From Pseudomonadota bacterium (GTDB lineage: Bacteria > Myxococcota_A > UBA796 > SXON01): a stretch of DNA of 64,000 bases. Where the stretch lies: the NCBI GenBank assembly GCA_005778355.1, contig SXON01000246.1, forward strand, positions 1 through 64,000, given 5' to 3'. The position numbers and the translations under genes were made by a program. Numbering within the stretch: position 1 is the stretch's first letter; every line of letters starts with the position of its first letter. Below the pieces are notes generated by a model that ran no database searches, was not told the origin of the DNA, and saw nothing but the letters and a program-made list of their open reading frames with translations. This document shows, one piece after another, positions 42,262-51,069 of this stretch.

Positions 42262-44256
42262 CTAGGGCGTGTCCAGGAGCACGACGAGCGCCTCGATGTC
42301 GCCCACAGGCGCGGCGCAGGACTGGCCCCGGCACACCCAGGCGGTCGCCACCTCGGCGCGGCGTCCCTCGGCGAGGGGGTGGCCCGCGGGGAGCTGCTCG
42401 AGCCGCAGGCACAGGCCGCGTGGACCGAGGTGCGCCCGGGCCGCGTCGATCAAGGGCTCCGCACCCTCCCCGCCCACGATCACCTCGACGAAACCACGGT
42501 GGTAGGTGTCGAGCACGCTCAGCAGGTGCCCCGTGGCGTAGGGGTTTGACTCGAGCGCCTCCGCCGACGCCCGCAGCGTGTCTTCCACGCGCGCGGTCCA
42601 CCGGGGATCCTCGTCGTGCACCGACAAGCGCTGCAGGAAGCTGGCCGCCAGCGCCGTGCCGCTGGGGGTCGCGGAGTCGTGGGCGTCGCGGGGGCGCACC
42701 ACGAGCGGCTCGCCATCCCGAGGCGTCATGAACCAGGCGCCGGTGGCGCGGTCAAAGAAGTCGCCCTCCATGGCCACGGCGAGGCCGAGCGCCCGGTCGA
42801 GCCAGCGCCGCTCGCCGGTAGCCTCGAACAAGAGCACGAAGGCCTCGCCGACCGCGGCGTGGTCGTCGAGGAAGGCGGGGCCCTTGCCGTCGTCGCCGCA
42901 GCGGCAGTGCAACAGGCGTCCATTGGCCGAGAGTCGCGACATGATCGCCTCGCCACACCGGGTGGCCTCGTCGAGCCATCGCCTCGATCCCGTGGCGTGG
43001 TAGCCCGCGACGAAGGCGCCAATGGCGAGGCCGTTCCACGAGGCGATGAGCTTCTCGTCGCGGAGCGGCGGGATGCGCCCAGCACGCGCGGCGAGCAGGG
43101 CGGCTCGGGCCTCGTCGAGGCCGGCGATGTCGCCCACGCGACGCAGGATGCTGTTGCCCTCCCAGTTGCCGCGCGGCGTCACGTCGTAGGCGCGGCAGAA
43201 ACGCTCGGCGACGGCGTCGTCACCGAGGATCGCCTTGACCGCCTCGGGCGTCCACACGAAGAACTTGCCCTCTTCGCCCTCGCTATCGGCATCGGTCGTC
43301 GCATAGAAGGCGCCGCTGCCGTCCTGCATGTCGCGACAAAGATAGGTCAGCGTCTCCTCCACCACCCTCAGAAGGTCCGCGTCGCCGGTGGCGCGCCAGG
43401 CCGAGGCGTAGAGCGGCACCAGCTGGGCGTTGTCGTAGAGCATCTTCTCGAAGTGGGGTACAAGCCACTCCTCGTCCGTCGAGTAGCGGTGGAAGCCACC
43501 GCCCAGCTGGTCGTAGATGCCGCCTTCCGCCATCTTGCGCAGCATCAGCAGCACGAGGTCGCGACAGCGGGCGTCGCCGCTTTCCAGCGCATGCCGCCAG
43601 GCCACCCAGACGTTCGAGGGCGACGGGAACTTGGGTCGCGTCCCGAAGCCGCCGTGGACGGGGTCCATCCGCCCCGCGAGAAACTCGGCCGCGTCAGCCA
43701 ATAGATCGGCTGCGGGAAGCGCTCCGGAACCGGCCGCGTGGATGCGCTCGAGCCCCTGCAAGATCGAGCCGGCCGCACGCTCCACGTCGTCACGGCGCTC
43801 GTGGTAGGCGCGAGCCACCTGGTGCAGCACCTCCCGGAAGCTCGGCATCCCGTGCCGTGGCTCATCGGGGAAGTAGGTGCCCACGTAGAAGCAGCGCCCG
43901 TCGGGCAGGAGGAAGGCGGTGAGCGGCCAGCCGCCGCTCTGCCGCATCAGCTGCACGGCGCCCTGGTAGATCGCGTCAACATCCGGCCGTTCTTCACGAT
44001 CGACCTTGATCGACACGTACAACTCGTTCATCAGCGCTGCGGTGCCCTCCTCCTCGAAGGACTCGCGCTCCATCACATGGCACCAGTGGCAGGCCGCGTA
44101 GCCGATACTCAGGAGAATCGGCTTGTTCTCGGCGCGCGCCCGGGCGAAGGCCTCGTCGCCCCAGGGGAACCAGTCCACTGGGTTGTGCATGTGCTGGCGA
44201 AGATAGGGCGAGGACTGCGACGCGAGACGGTTGGCCGCCTTCACATCTGCACGCAC
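42262..44256 (-). CDS. thioredoxin-domain DUF255 protein (YyaL/SSP411-like)
   Basis: A 664-residue protein of standard family length. The N-terminal thioredoxin-like domain has [10 protein letters not shown] and the active-site motif CHWC (56-59). It is followed by a conserved [14 protein letters not shown] loop. The rest (about 190-600) is an (alpha/alpha)6 barrel resembling N-acylglucosamine 2-epimerases, with [27 protein letters not shown] and [13 protein letters not shown]. Function is not settled: a thiol-disulfide activity coupled to a sugar-binding barrel has been proposed. The start overlaps the Rieske gene stop by 16 bp. Confidence 0.9.
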   Translation of the reverse strand: MRADVKAANRLASQSSPYLRQHMHNPVDWFPWGDEAFARARAENKPILLSIGYAACHWCHVMERESFEEEGTAALMNELYVSIKVDREERPDVDAIYQGAVQLMRQSGGWPLTAFLLPDGRCFYVGTYFPDEPRHGMPSFREVLHQVARAYHERRDDVERAAGSILQGLERIHAAGSGALPAADLLADAAEFLAGRMDPVHGGFGTRPKFPSPSNVWVAWRHALESGDARCRDLVLLMLRKMAEGGIYDQLGGGFHRYSTDEEWLVPHFEKMLYDNAQLVPLYASAWRATGDADLLRVVEETLTYLCRDMQDGSGAFYATTDADSEGEEGKFFVWTPEAVKAILGDDAVAERFCRAYDVTPRGNWEGNSILRRVGDIAGLDEARAALLAARAGRIPPLRDEKLIASWNGLAIGAFVAGYHATGSRRWLDEATRCGEAIMSRLSANGRLLHCRCGDDGKGPAFLDDHAAVGEAFVLLFEATGERRWLDRALGLAVAMEGDFFDRATGAWFMTPRDGEPLVVRPRDAHDSATPSGTALAASFLQRLSVHDEDPRWTARVEDTLRASAEALESNPYATGHLLSVLDTYHRGFVEVIVGGEGAEPLIDAARAHLGPRGLCLRLEQLPAGHPLAEGRRAEVATAWVCRGQSCAAPVGDIEALVVLLDTP

Positions 44257-44735
44257 ACCGCGTTGCCCACCACCTTCACGTCGAAGGTGCGCACCTTGAC
44301 GGCGGCGTTGGTCTTGCAGCTGCCATCGGTGACGTCGTATTTCCAGCCGTGGTAGGGGCAGCTCACGACGCTGCCGTCGAGCTTGCCGTCGCCGAGAGGC
44401 CCGCCGGCGTGTGGACAGGTGTTGGCGATGGCGTGGTGCTGGCCGTTCACGCGGGCCACCGCGATCGCGGTGCCGCCGATGATCACCTCGATGATCTGCC
44501 CGTCGGCCAGGGCATCCTTGTGGAGCACCACCTCGTAGCCGTCGGGCGGGTTTACGTCTTTCGGGGCTTCCTTGCGGAGCCCCAGCGCCTTCTCGGCGGG
44601 CTCGGGGGCGGCCGCGGCCGGGGCCGGGCGCGGGGAGCTGGGCGGCGGGCTCGGCGTGGTGGCCTTGTCGCGACCGAGGATCTTCGCGCGGAGGCCGTCG
44701 GGGCGACCGACCAGGAGGGTCTTCAGAAAGCTCAT
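44241..44735 (-). CDS. Rieske [2Fe-2S] ferredoxin-like protein
   Basis: A 164-residue protein. The Rieske cluster ligands are Cys 107 and His 109 (CPHAGGPL) and Cys 126 and His 129 (CPYHGWKY). A Pro/Ala-rich linker (about 28-50) precedes the domain. There is no transmembrane anchor or catalytic iron domain, so it is of the ferredoxin type that delivers electrons to an oxygenase or reductase. The ATG at 44735 is 22 bp after the FG-GAP lipoprotein stop, and the DUF255 gene overlaps its end; the three probably form one transcript. Confidence 0.88.
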   Translation of the reverse strand: MSFLKTLLVGRPDGLRAKILGRDKATTPSPPPSSPRPAPAAAAPEPAEKALGLRKEAPKDVNPPDGYEVVLHKDALADGQIIEVIIGGTAIAVARVNGQHHAIANTCPHAGGPLGDGKLDGSVVSCPYHGWKYDVTDGSCKTNAAVKVRTFDVKVVGNAVCVQM

Positions 44736-44757
44736 CGGGGCTCCGATTCGGGAAGGC

Positions 44758-46323
44758 TTAGAAACTGCTGGGGACCAGCCACGCCGTCCCCGACTCGTAG
44801 CCCGGCGCGGTGACCACCAGATCGTCGTCCAGGTCACCGTCTGTGTCGGCGCCCGCCAGCGACAGGCCGAAGTAGTCGCCCGAGGCGGGTCCCTCGAGGC
44901 CCGTCGCGGCGGCATCGACGCTGAGCGCGCCGCCCGCGATGAGCTGCTCCGAGGAGAAGACGTACACGTGGCCGGTGGTTTCCCCCGGCGAGCCCACGAC
45001 GAACTCCAGCTTGCCGTCGTCGTCGAGCTGCATCAGCGCGGCCGACCGTGGCGTGGCCTGGCCGTCGTCGCTGACGTAGGCGCGCGTGCCGGTGATGGTG
45101 GTCTGGGCCACGTCGCCCACATCGTAGGTGCCGGGGCCCATGCCGCCGAACACGACGAACCACGTTCGGTCGCCATCGTCGCGGTAGTCCGACACGAGGA
45201 AGTCGGCCTGGCCGTCGTCGTTCAGGTCGGCCGCGCCGAGCAAGAAGCCGCCGAAGAGGTCGCCGGCGTTGTCGCCGAAGATCTTGATGTCCGCGTCGTC
45301 GACATTGATGCTGTCGCCCTCGTCGGTAACGAGCATGTCGGCGCCAAACACGAACAACCCGCCCGCCGTCACCCGCGTGCCGGTGGTGGCCTTCGGGGCG
45401 CTCGCGACGAGGTCGCCCCCGTCGTTGCCGTCCACTTCGAGGCCCGCCAGACCGATGCCCAGCCCCAGCGTGGTGGCCGTCGACTCGATCCGCGCGCCCT
45501 GCGAGAGCTCAGTGATGCTGCCATCCACGATGCCATCGCCGTCGAGCAACCACACCGAGGTGCCGCCGCCCTCGATGCCGGTGATGGCGACGTCGTTACC
45601 GATGGGCGTGGCGGCGAAGCCAACGCGAGACAGGAGCGTGCTGTCGGTGATCGTCGTGAGTGAGCTGGTGCTGATGGTTCCGGGGGCAAGGTCGGCCGCG
45701 AAGGCCACGTACACCGCCGTGTCGTCGGCACCGGTGCTGCCCGGGTCGCCGATGAGCAGGTCGGCCTTGCTGTCGCCGTCGAGTTCGCAACCCACGATGC
45801 TGTAGCCGAAGGTCCCGCCGCCCGGACTGGTGATCAGCGTGCTGCTGCCCTCGTCGCCCAGCACCCCGTTGCTGAAGTCGGAGACCGGGGTGAACGCCAC
45901 CTGGTTATCGTTGACCAGCCCCGCCGCCACGCGCGTCGTGCCCGAGGGATCGGGGATGGTTTCCAGCGACCACACCAGGCCCAGCGGCGAGACGCTGACG
46001 TTGTGATCGATGTCGACCACCCGCTCGAAGTCGTCGCCATCGCAGTCCTCATCGGCGTAGCTGAAACGCTCGACGGCGCCTGGGTAGGCGTAGGGGTTGT
46101 TGTCGTCGCAGTCGCGTTTGGACGCGTCGGTGTCGTCGGCGAAGTAGCCATCGCCGTCGTCGTCGCCGATCTGGCCGCCGGTGTCGCCCGTATCGGTGGC
46201 GGTGTCGCCCGTGTCGCCCGAGCCCGTGTCGGTATCAGCCGAGTCGATCCCGGTTTCGCGAGGAATGGCGCCCGTGTCGGGCAGTACGGGCGGCGGACAA
46301 GCGACGAGCAGGAGCAGAAGCAT
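44758..46323 (-). CDS. FG-GAP repeat lipoprotein
   Basis: A 521-residue predicted lipoprotein (MLLLLLVAC, Cys 9) with a long Asp/Thr/Gly linker (about 25-55). One MopE-like DCDDNNPYAYPG...DEDCDGD unit follows at about 70-98. The remainder consists of FG-GAP/VCBS-like blades with acidic loops, for example GCELDGDSKADLLIGDPGS and GADTDGDLDDDLVVTAPG, forming a probable seven-blade propeller. Surface exposure and ligand or matrix binding are likely. It is divergent from the lipoprotein at 46409. Confidence 0.78.
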   Translation of the reverse strand: MLLLLLVACPPPVLPDTGAIPRETGIDSADTDTGSGDTGDTATDTGDTGGQIGDDDGDGYFADDTDASKRDCDDNNPYAYPGAVERFSYADEDCDGDDFERVVDIDHNVSVSPLGLVWSLETIPDPSGTTRVAAGLVNDNQVAFTPVSDFSNGVLGDEGSSTLITSPGGGTFGYSIVGCELDGDSKADLLIGDPGSTGADDTAVYVAFAADLAPGTISTSSLTTITDSTLLSRVGFAATPIGNDVAITGIEGGGTSVWLLDGDGIVDGSITELSQGARIESTATTLGLGIGLAGLEVDGNDGGDLVASAPKATTGTRVTAGGLFVFGADMLVTDEGDSINVDDADIKIFGDNAGDLFGGFLLGAADLNDDGQADFLVSDYRDDGDRTWFVVFGGMGPGTYDVGDVAQTTITGTRAYVSDDGQATPRSAALMQLDDDGKLEFVVGSPGETTGHVYVFSSEQLIAGGALSVDAAATGLEGPASGDYFGLSLAGADTDGDLDDDLVVTAPGYESGTAWLVPSSF

Positions 46324-46338
46324 GGATGTATCCGTCGT

Positions 46339-46353
46339 CCCCGGTAACCGGGG
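46339..46353. repeat. perfect 15-nt inverted repeat between divergent lipoprotein genes
   Basis: CCCCGGTAACCGGGG is two 7-nt arms around a single central A. It lies 15 bp from one start codon and 55 bp from the other, in the 85-bp divergent gap. The tight symmetry and location fit a dimeric regulator site. It has no T-tract and is not a terminator. Confidence 0.4.
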
Positions 46354-46395
46354 CGAAATCCCCCCGTCGACTGCCCGGCTCGGGCGTCAGTCCGA

Positions 46396-46401
46396 TAGAC
46401 T
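46396..46401 (+). promoter_or_regulatory. TAGACT -10 element, leaderless-type
   Basis: TAGACT is followed by seven nucleotides and the ATG at 46409. The same hexamer at almost the same distance precedes the giant surface protein gene at 19059. No Shine-Dalgarno is visible. Confidence 0.45.
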
Positions 46402-46408
46402 AGGCGCC

Positions 46409-46870
46409 ATGCGGCTGTTCCTGCTGGTTTTCCTCGGTGCGTGCGCCCCTCCGCCCTACGATCCGGTCGACACGGGCACCGACCTCGGCACCTACATCGA
46501 CATCACCTGGCCACCCAACGAGTACCAGGCCACGGGTTGTGTGACCGTCGTGGTCGACTGGGGCGGCATCACACTGACCGACCCGATGGTCAGCCCCGAT
46601 TCGGTCGACGGACAGGGCCACTACCACATCGCCTACGAGAACGGCTATGCCCTTTGCACCAAGCCTTATTGCCTGGTGGGGTTCAGCGGACCCGACGGGA
46701 TCGCGGGCACCGAGGATGATCTGAGCGAAGGGGTCAAGGAACTGCGAGCTGAGCTGGTGGACAACGAGCACGCGCCTCTGGAAGACGAAGACGGCGACGT
46801 GATCTCCGACACCGTGCAGGTTGTCGTGACGCAGGGCGAGTGCACGGAGGGGTCGCCCGTTGCATACTGA
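46409..46870 (+). CDS. small lipoprotein of unknown function
   Basis: A 153-residue predicted lipoprotein (FLGAC, Cys 12) with a short Asp/Thr linker. The domain is beta-rich: YIDITWPPNEYQATGC, a GHYHIAYENGYALC strand pair and a HAPLEDEDGD loop. Four cysteines in the mature part (GC, LC, YC, EC) may form two disulfides. The GHYHI segment recalls DUF4399-type domains but the match is not strong. The kinase gene begins inside its last codons (11-bp overlap), so the two are translationally coupled. Confidence 0.65.
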   Translation: MRLFLLVFLGACAPPPYDPVDTGTDLGTYIDITWPPNEYQATGCVTVVVDWGGITLTDPMVSPDSVDGQGHYHIAYENGYALCTKPYCLVGFSGPDGIAGTEDDLSEGVKELRAELVDNEHAPLEDEDGDVISDTVQVVVTQGECTEGSPVAY

Positions 46871-48566
46871 CTCGATCCAGCAAGTCGCGGGCGGACGCCG
46901 CTTCGAGCTGGTGAAGACGCTCGGCGTGGGCTCCTTCGGGAGCGTGTACCTCGCCGAAATGCAGAGCGCGGGCGGGTTCAAGCGTCGAGTGGCGCTGAAG
47001 CTTCTGAACGCGAGCTGGGACGCGGCGAGCGACGCCAGCCGCCGGTTGCGCGACGAGGCGCGGTTGCTCGGTCGCTTGCAGCACCGTCACATCGTGCGGG
47101 TCGACGACCTCCTGCGACTCGACGGGCGCTGGGCGCTCTTGATGGAGTACGTCGCCGGCATCGACCTGGAGTCGATCGTGGTGCCGCCACAGCAGGCACC
47201 CAGTGTTCCACCCCTCCCCACGCGGGCCGCCCTCGAGATCGTGATCGCCGTCGCGAGCGCGCTACGTGCCGCCGCCGACTCGCTCGACACTGACGGCAAG
47301 CCGCTGAACGTGGTGCACCGCGACATCAAGCCCTCGAACATCCGCCTCACCGCCGAAAGCGACGTGAAGGTCCTGGACTTCGGCGTGGCACGAGCCAGCT
47401 TCGAAGGTCGTGAGTCGAAGACGGAACGCGTACGGTACGGGTCGATTGGCTACATGGCGCCGGAGCGCCTCCTCGGGGGCGATGAGACGACGGCCGGCGA
47501 CGTCTTCTCGCTGGGGGTGGTGCTCTACGAGCTGGTGCTGCGCAAGACCTACGGCCGCAGCGAGCTCGCGCCCGATGCCCAGGTGGCCCAGGTCGCGCGG
47601 GCCGGCGAGGAGCTGTGCGGGGTGGTAGGCGACGAGGTGGCTACGCTTTTCGTGGCGATGCTGGGCTACGAGCCGGAGGATCGGCCCTCGACCCTCGAAG
47701 TCGAGGAGAAATGCCGAAAGCTCGTGGCCACCATGCCGGAGGGCGACCTCGGCTCCTGGTGCCTCCACAACGTGCCGGTCCTCGCGGCGCTGGGCGGCAG
47801 CGCGGAGGAGGGTGGCCTCACCGGGCGCGTGCTCGCCGAGAGCGACTTCACCGGCAAGGCGGTGGTCAACTCGCAGACCATCGCGGTTCCCATCGACGAG
47901 CTGCCGCCCACGCCACGCTCCACCGCGAGCGAGACCATCATTCTCCCCGACGAGCCGCCTTCGGCGCCCCCGCGACTGCCGATGGTGCTCGGGGTCATGT
48001 GTGGCCTGCTGGCGATCGGCGGCCTGGGCGCCTACATGTTCGGTCGCGACGAAGCCGAGGCGAGCGCTCCCGCCCTCGCGGCCGTTTCGACCCCAGCGCC
48101 CGCGCCGCCCGCCGAGGCGGCCCCGGTCGAGGCGCCACCCGCCGAGACGCCACCCGCCGACGCCGCCCCGGTCGCGACTGAACCTGCCGACGCGGTCCCG
48201 GTCGCCGCCCCGTCGAGCAAGGCGCCAGCGGCGCCGTCGATGGTGCCTGTCGCCCCGCGCGATGGCGCCCTCGCCCCTCGCCCGCTCTCCCCCGAGGAGT
48301 TGGCGATCCTCAGCGCCGCCACCAGCGAGCCAGCCCCCGAGGCCCCGCGCCTGCGCTCCGCCAAGTTCGTCCTCGAGGGCAGCGTCGAGCGCATCGAGGT
48401 GAGCTGCGGCGACACCACGGGCGCGGGCTCCGGCAACGCCCTGTTGCAGTCCTTCCCCGCTGGCCCCTGCACCGTGCGTGCGGCCGGCCAGTCCACCACC
48501 GTCAACGTGCAGTCCCCCCGCAAGGTTGAGTGCACCCTCGAAGGCGGGAGCCTGTCTTGTCGCTAG
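46860..48566 (+). CDS. Ser/Thr protein kinase with transmembrane helix and PEGA-like C-terminal domain
   Basis: A 568-residue Hanks-type kinase. Motifs: glycine loop GVGSFG (22-27), Lys 47 in VALK, HRDIKPSN (153-160, catalytic Asp 155), DFG (173-175) and APE (200-202). A transmembrane helix lies at about 374-395. A long Ala/Pro repeat linker (about 400-470) separates it from an external C-terminal domain with PEGA-like strands and paired cysteines (VSCGD, AGPCTV, VECTLE, LSCR). The start is TTG 46860: GGAGGGG lies 7 nt upstream, inside the preceding gene. It should phosphorylate cytoplasmic targets in response to an envelope signal. Confidence 0.93.
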   Translation: MHTDSIQQVAGGRRFELVKTLGVGSFGSVYLAEMQSAGGFKRRVALKLLNASWDAASDASRRLRDEARLLGRLQHRHIVRVDDLLRLDGRWALLMEYVAGIDLESIVVPPQQAPSVPPLPTRAALEIVIAVASALRAAADSLDTDGKPLNVVHRDIKPSNIRLTAESDVKVLDFGVARASFEGRESKTERVRYGSIGYMAPERLLGGDETTAGDVFSLGVVLYELVLRKTYGRSELAPDAQVAQVARAGEELCGVVGDEVATLFVAMLGYEPEDRPSTLEVEEKCRKLVATMPEGDLGSWCLHNVPVLAALGGSAEEGGLTGRVLAESDFTGKAVVNSQTIAVPIDELPPTPRSTASETIILPDEPPSAPPRLPMVLGVMCGLLAIGGLGAYMFGRDEAEASAPALAAVSTPAPAPPAEAAPVEAPPAETPPADAAPVATEPADAVPVAAPSSKAPAAPSMVPVAPRDGALAPRPLSPEELAILSAATSEPAPEAPRLRSAKFVLEGSVERIEVSCGDTTGAGSGNALLQSFPAGPCTVRAAGQSTTVNVQSPRKVECTLEGGSLSCR

Positions 48567-49987
48567 TCCTCGCCCTTGTCGGATCGGCCTGGGCCGACCG
48601 CCTCTACTGGACCGCCCCGCCGTCCCCGGCCGATATCGACGCCGCCGAGCGCACGTTGCCCGGCGTGGTCGCCATGCCGCTCGACGCGCTGGTCACCGGC
48701 GCCGCGCCTGCAGGCGATCCCGGTCCCGCGCTCGACACCCTTCGCCGTGAGCTGGAGAGCGTGCGGCCTCTGGTCAACGAATTCGACGGCGAGCTGCAGA
48801 TCATGGCACGCCTCGCCAAGGCCACGGCCGACGTCGGCGCCCTCCGCAACCCCGACGACACCGAGCTCTTCTGGCAAGCGCTCTGCTTCCAGGGCTTCGC
48901 TGTTCACCGCTACTTCGGCGAACGTCTCGGCACCGACCCCGCCGCCGCGCCCTACCGCGTCGGTTCCGGTGCCGACGCCGTGGTGGCCGCGTGGATCGAC
49001 GCCGCTGCGCTCTTCGGCCCCCGTGAACCCCGGCCGGCCGACATCCCGGAAGACGCCCAGCGACTCGCCTTCGACGGCGTGCGCGCGATGGTCCAGGTGA
49101 TGCCGGCCGCGAGCCTCGCCGTCGGCCAGCTCGCCGCTGGGGCCACGCTTATGCTCGACGGTCGCGTGGTCGATACCAGCGCGCAGGTTCGCACGCTGAT
49201 GGTGCCCGGGCGCCATTTCCTCGAGGTGCGAGTGGGCAACACCGTGCTCCTCCGGGGCGACACCCGAATCGGCGGCGGGTCAACCATGTCGGCCGAGGCG
49301 CCGTTCGGGCCCGCCGAGCGCGACGCGCTCGCCAAGCTGGTTGACAGCGGTGCGGGCTGGTCCGTGCCGCCGGCAGCCATGGTGCCGATCGGCGGCGCGG
49401 GGGAGCCGGTCTTCCTCGGCGAGCCCGGCAAGGGACACCCCCGCCTCGTACGAGTGGACCGCGGCAGCGCCGAGACGGTCGCCCTCGTCATGCCCGCGCG
49501 CGAAACGAGCCCCCTGGCGGTGCACGTGGCCCTCGGTGGGGGCTGGGTGTCGACGGGCGACTTCTTCCTCCAGAACGTCGAGTCCGGCGCGCCTTACGAC
49601 GAGTCGAGCGTCAACGCCTTCGCCCCCGTGCTGAGCGCCGACGGCGAGTGGCGCTCGGGGCTCTTCGCCGCGAGCGTCGGCGCCACGGCGCTCATCGCCA
49701 CCGGCGAGTTCCACTCGCTCACGACGGGTACCGACGCGACCAGCGCCTTTGTCTACCCGCACGCTGGCGTCGGGCTCACCTACGTCCAGGCCACCGTGGG
49801 CCCGTTGTTTCCCTGGTACATGGGCGTCGGCGGGAAGGCCCGCGTGGCCGTGTGGAAGGGCCTCGAGCTGACCGCTGGCGGCGTGTACGGCGTGCCCCTC
49901 GAGATCGCGCGCACCGACAGCGAGCCGAGCTTCACGCCCCTCCCCGCCTACGCGGCGTGGGGCGGCGTGGGCTGGGCCTTCGACTAG
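48530..49987 (+). CDS. exported protein with PEGA-like domain and beta-strand-rich C-terminus
   Basis: A protein of up to 485 residues. Starting at GTG 48530 gives a classical signal peptide (HPRRREPV, hydrophobic core, cut after SAWA). A TTG at 48557 with GGGAG upstream is the alternative and gives a much shorter signal. Residues about 200-250 (GATLMLDGRVVDTSAQVRTL to VRVG) resemble a PEGA domain. The last 150 residues alternate short strands (AFVYPHAGVGLTYVQATVG, ending WGGVGWAFD) like a small outer-membrane barrel. The 5' end overlaps the kinase gene by 37 bp, so it may be the kinase's envelope partner; this is inference. Confidence 0.65.
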   Translation: MHPRRREPVLSLVLALVGSAWADRLYWTAPPSPADIDAAERTLPGVVAMPLDALVTGAAPAGDPGPALDTLRRELESVRPLVNEFDGELQIMARLAKATADVGALRNPDDTELFWQALCFQGFAVHRYFGERLGTDPAAAPYRVGSGADAVVAAWIDAAALFGPREPRPADIPEDAQRLAFDGVRAMVQVMPAASLAVGQLAAGATLMLDGRVVDTSAQVRTLMVPGRHFLEVRVGNTVLLRGDTRIGGGSTMSAEAPFGPAERDALAKLVDSGAGWSVPPAAMVPIGGAGEPVFLGEPGKGHPRLVRVDRGSAETVALVMPARETSPLAVHVALGGGWVSTGDFFLQNVESGAPYDESSVNAFAPVLSADGEWRSGLFAASVGATALIATGEFHSLTTGTDATSAFVYPHAGVGLTYVQATVGPLFPWYMGVGGKARVAVWKGLELTAGGVYGVPLEIARTDSEPSFTPLPAYAAWGGVGWAFD

Positions 49988-50979
49988 GGCTCGCCGCCGT
50001 AGGCCTGGGCAGCCTCGGCACAGTCGGCGTGGAGGTTGAGCGTGGCCATCTCCTCTGCGGAGAGCAGGCGAGGACCCACGACGGAGAGGGCGTAGGCGCC
50101 CCAGCCCGCGTTGCCCGTGGCCCCGCGCGCCCGCCAGGCGTCGGCCGGGCGGCGCGGCACGTCGACGTAGGCCACGGCGAGCTGGTCGGGCCCGGCGCAG
50201 ATCGTGGCGGCGCGCTCATCGGCCCGCGTGATCGTGCCGTCACCGTCCGCGTCGAGGACAACGTTGCCGGTGTAGGCCTTGGCGGCCTGCTCGAAGTCCG
50301 GGGAGTCCGGGCCGGTGGCCGGTCCCTCGAAGCTGGCCGTCCACGTGCCACCGACATCGGACGGCTGCGTGACGCGGTGGCCATTCTGGTCGACGAAGAT
50401 CATCTGGTAGTCGTCGTCGGCCGCGATGGGGACGCTGCCGCGGTATCCGCCGATCTGGAGGCTCGACACGGCGAGGGTGTTCTCCGGGAGCACGTAGGCG
50501 TCACCGAACGACTCGAAAGACGAGTCGCCCTCTTCGAAGCCCGTCTCGGCATACCAGCCCTCGTCCACCGGGGCGCGATACTCGCGAACCGCGGTCACCA
50601 GGACGTCGGAAACACCGGTGTAAACGAAGCGCTCACCGTCCTCGTCCGGGGTGCGCGCGAAGGCCGCGTAGCGAACATTCGCGCGACGGTCCTCGGGGTC
50701 GACGTGCGGGGGCGGCACCTGAGCCGGGAGCGAGAAGCTGACCACGCCGTCGTCCACCTCGGCCACGGCGAGCGCCTTGCCCGCCCAGTACACCTCGCCG
50801 CTGCCGTCAAATCGGAGCGGGATGAGCGCCACCTCCGTGGCATCGGCCGACTCGACTTCGAAGGCCACCGACGCGCTGACCTCGGAGCGCAGGGCCATGG
50901 TCTCGGAGCCACCGCTGGCCGCTTCGTCCGGAGCGCAAGCAAGCAAAGACACTGATAGCGTAGTGGAAAGGCTGAACAT
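49984..50979 (-). CDS. lipoprotein of unknown function
   Basis: A 331-residue predicted lipoprotein (SVSLLAC, Cys 15) with an acidic mature part. One EF-hand-like loop (VLDADGDGTITRADE, about 250-264) is recognisable and may bind calcium. The flanking sequence is beta-rich with no identified domain, and a cysteine pair (ATICAG, HADCAEA) may form a disulfide. The stop overlaps the convergent gene by 4 bp. The 90 bp upstream separate it from the sulfatase gene, which ends in the same direction; a TACGTC hexamer lies close to the ATG but does not fit the common spacing. Confidence 0.65.
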   Translation of the reverse strand: MFSLSTTLSVSLLACAPDEAASGGSETMALRSEVSASVAFEVESADATEVALIPLRFDGSGEVYWAGKALAVAEVDDGVVSFSLPAQVPPPHVDPEDRRANVRYAAFARTPDEDGERFVYTGVSDVLVTAVREYRAPVDEGWYAETGFEEGDSSFESFGDAYVLPENTLAVSSLQIGGYRGSVPIAADDDYQMIFVDQNGHRVTQPSDVGGTWTASFEGPATGPDSPDFEQAAKAYTGNVVLDADGDGTITRADERAATICAGPDQLAVAYVDVPRRPADAWRARGATGNAGWGAYALSVVGPRLLSAEEMATLNLHADCAEAAQAYGGEP

Positions 50980-51069
50980 TTTGACGTACCCGCCGTGCTG
51001 GAGTTGTCACCAGCATCGGCAAGCAGTCTTCCACCTTGAGGGCTGTGCGCTCTTAGGCGGCGCGACCGT

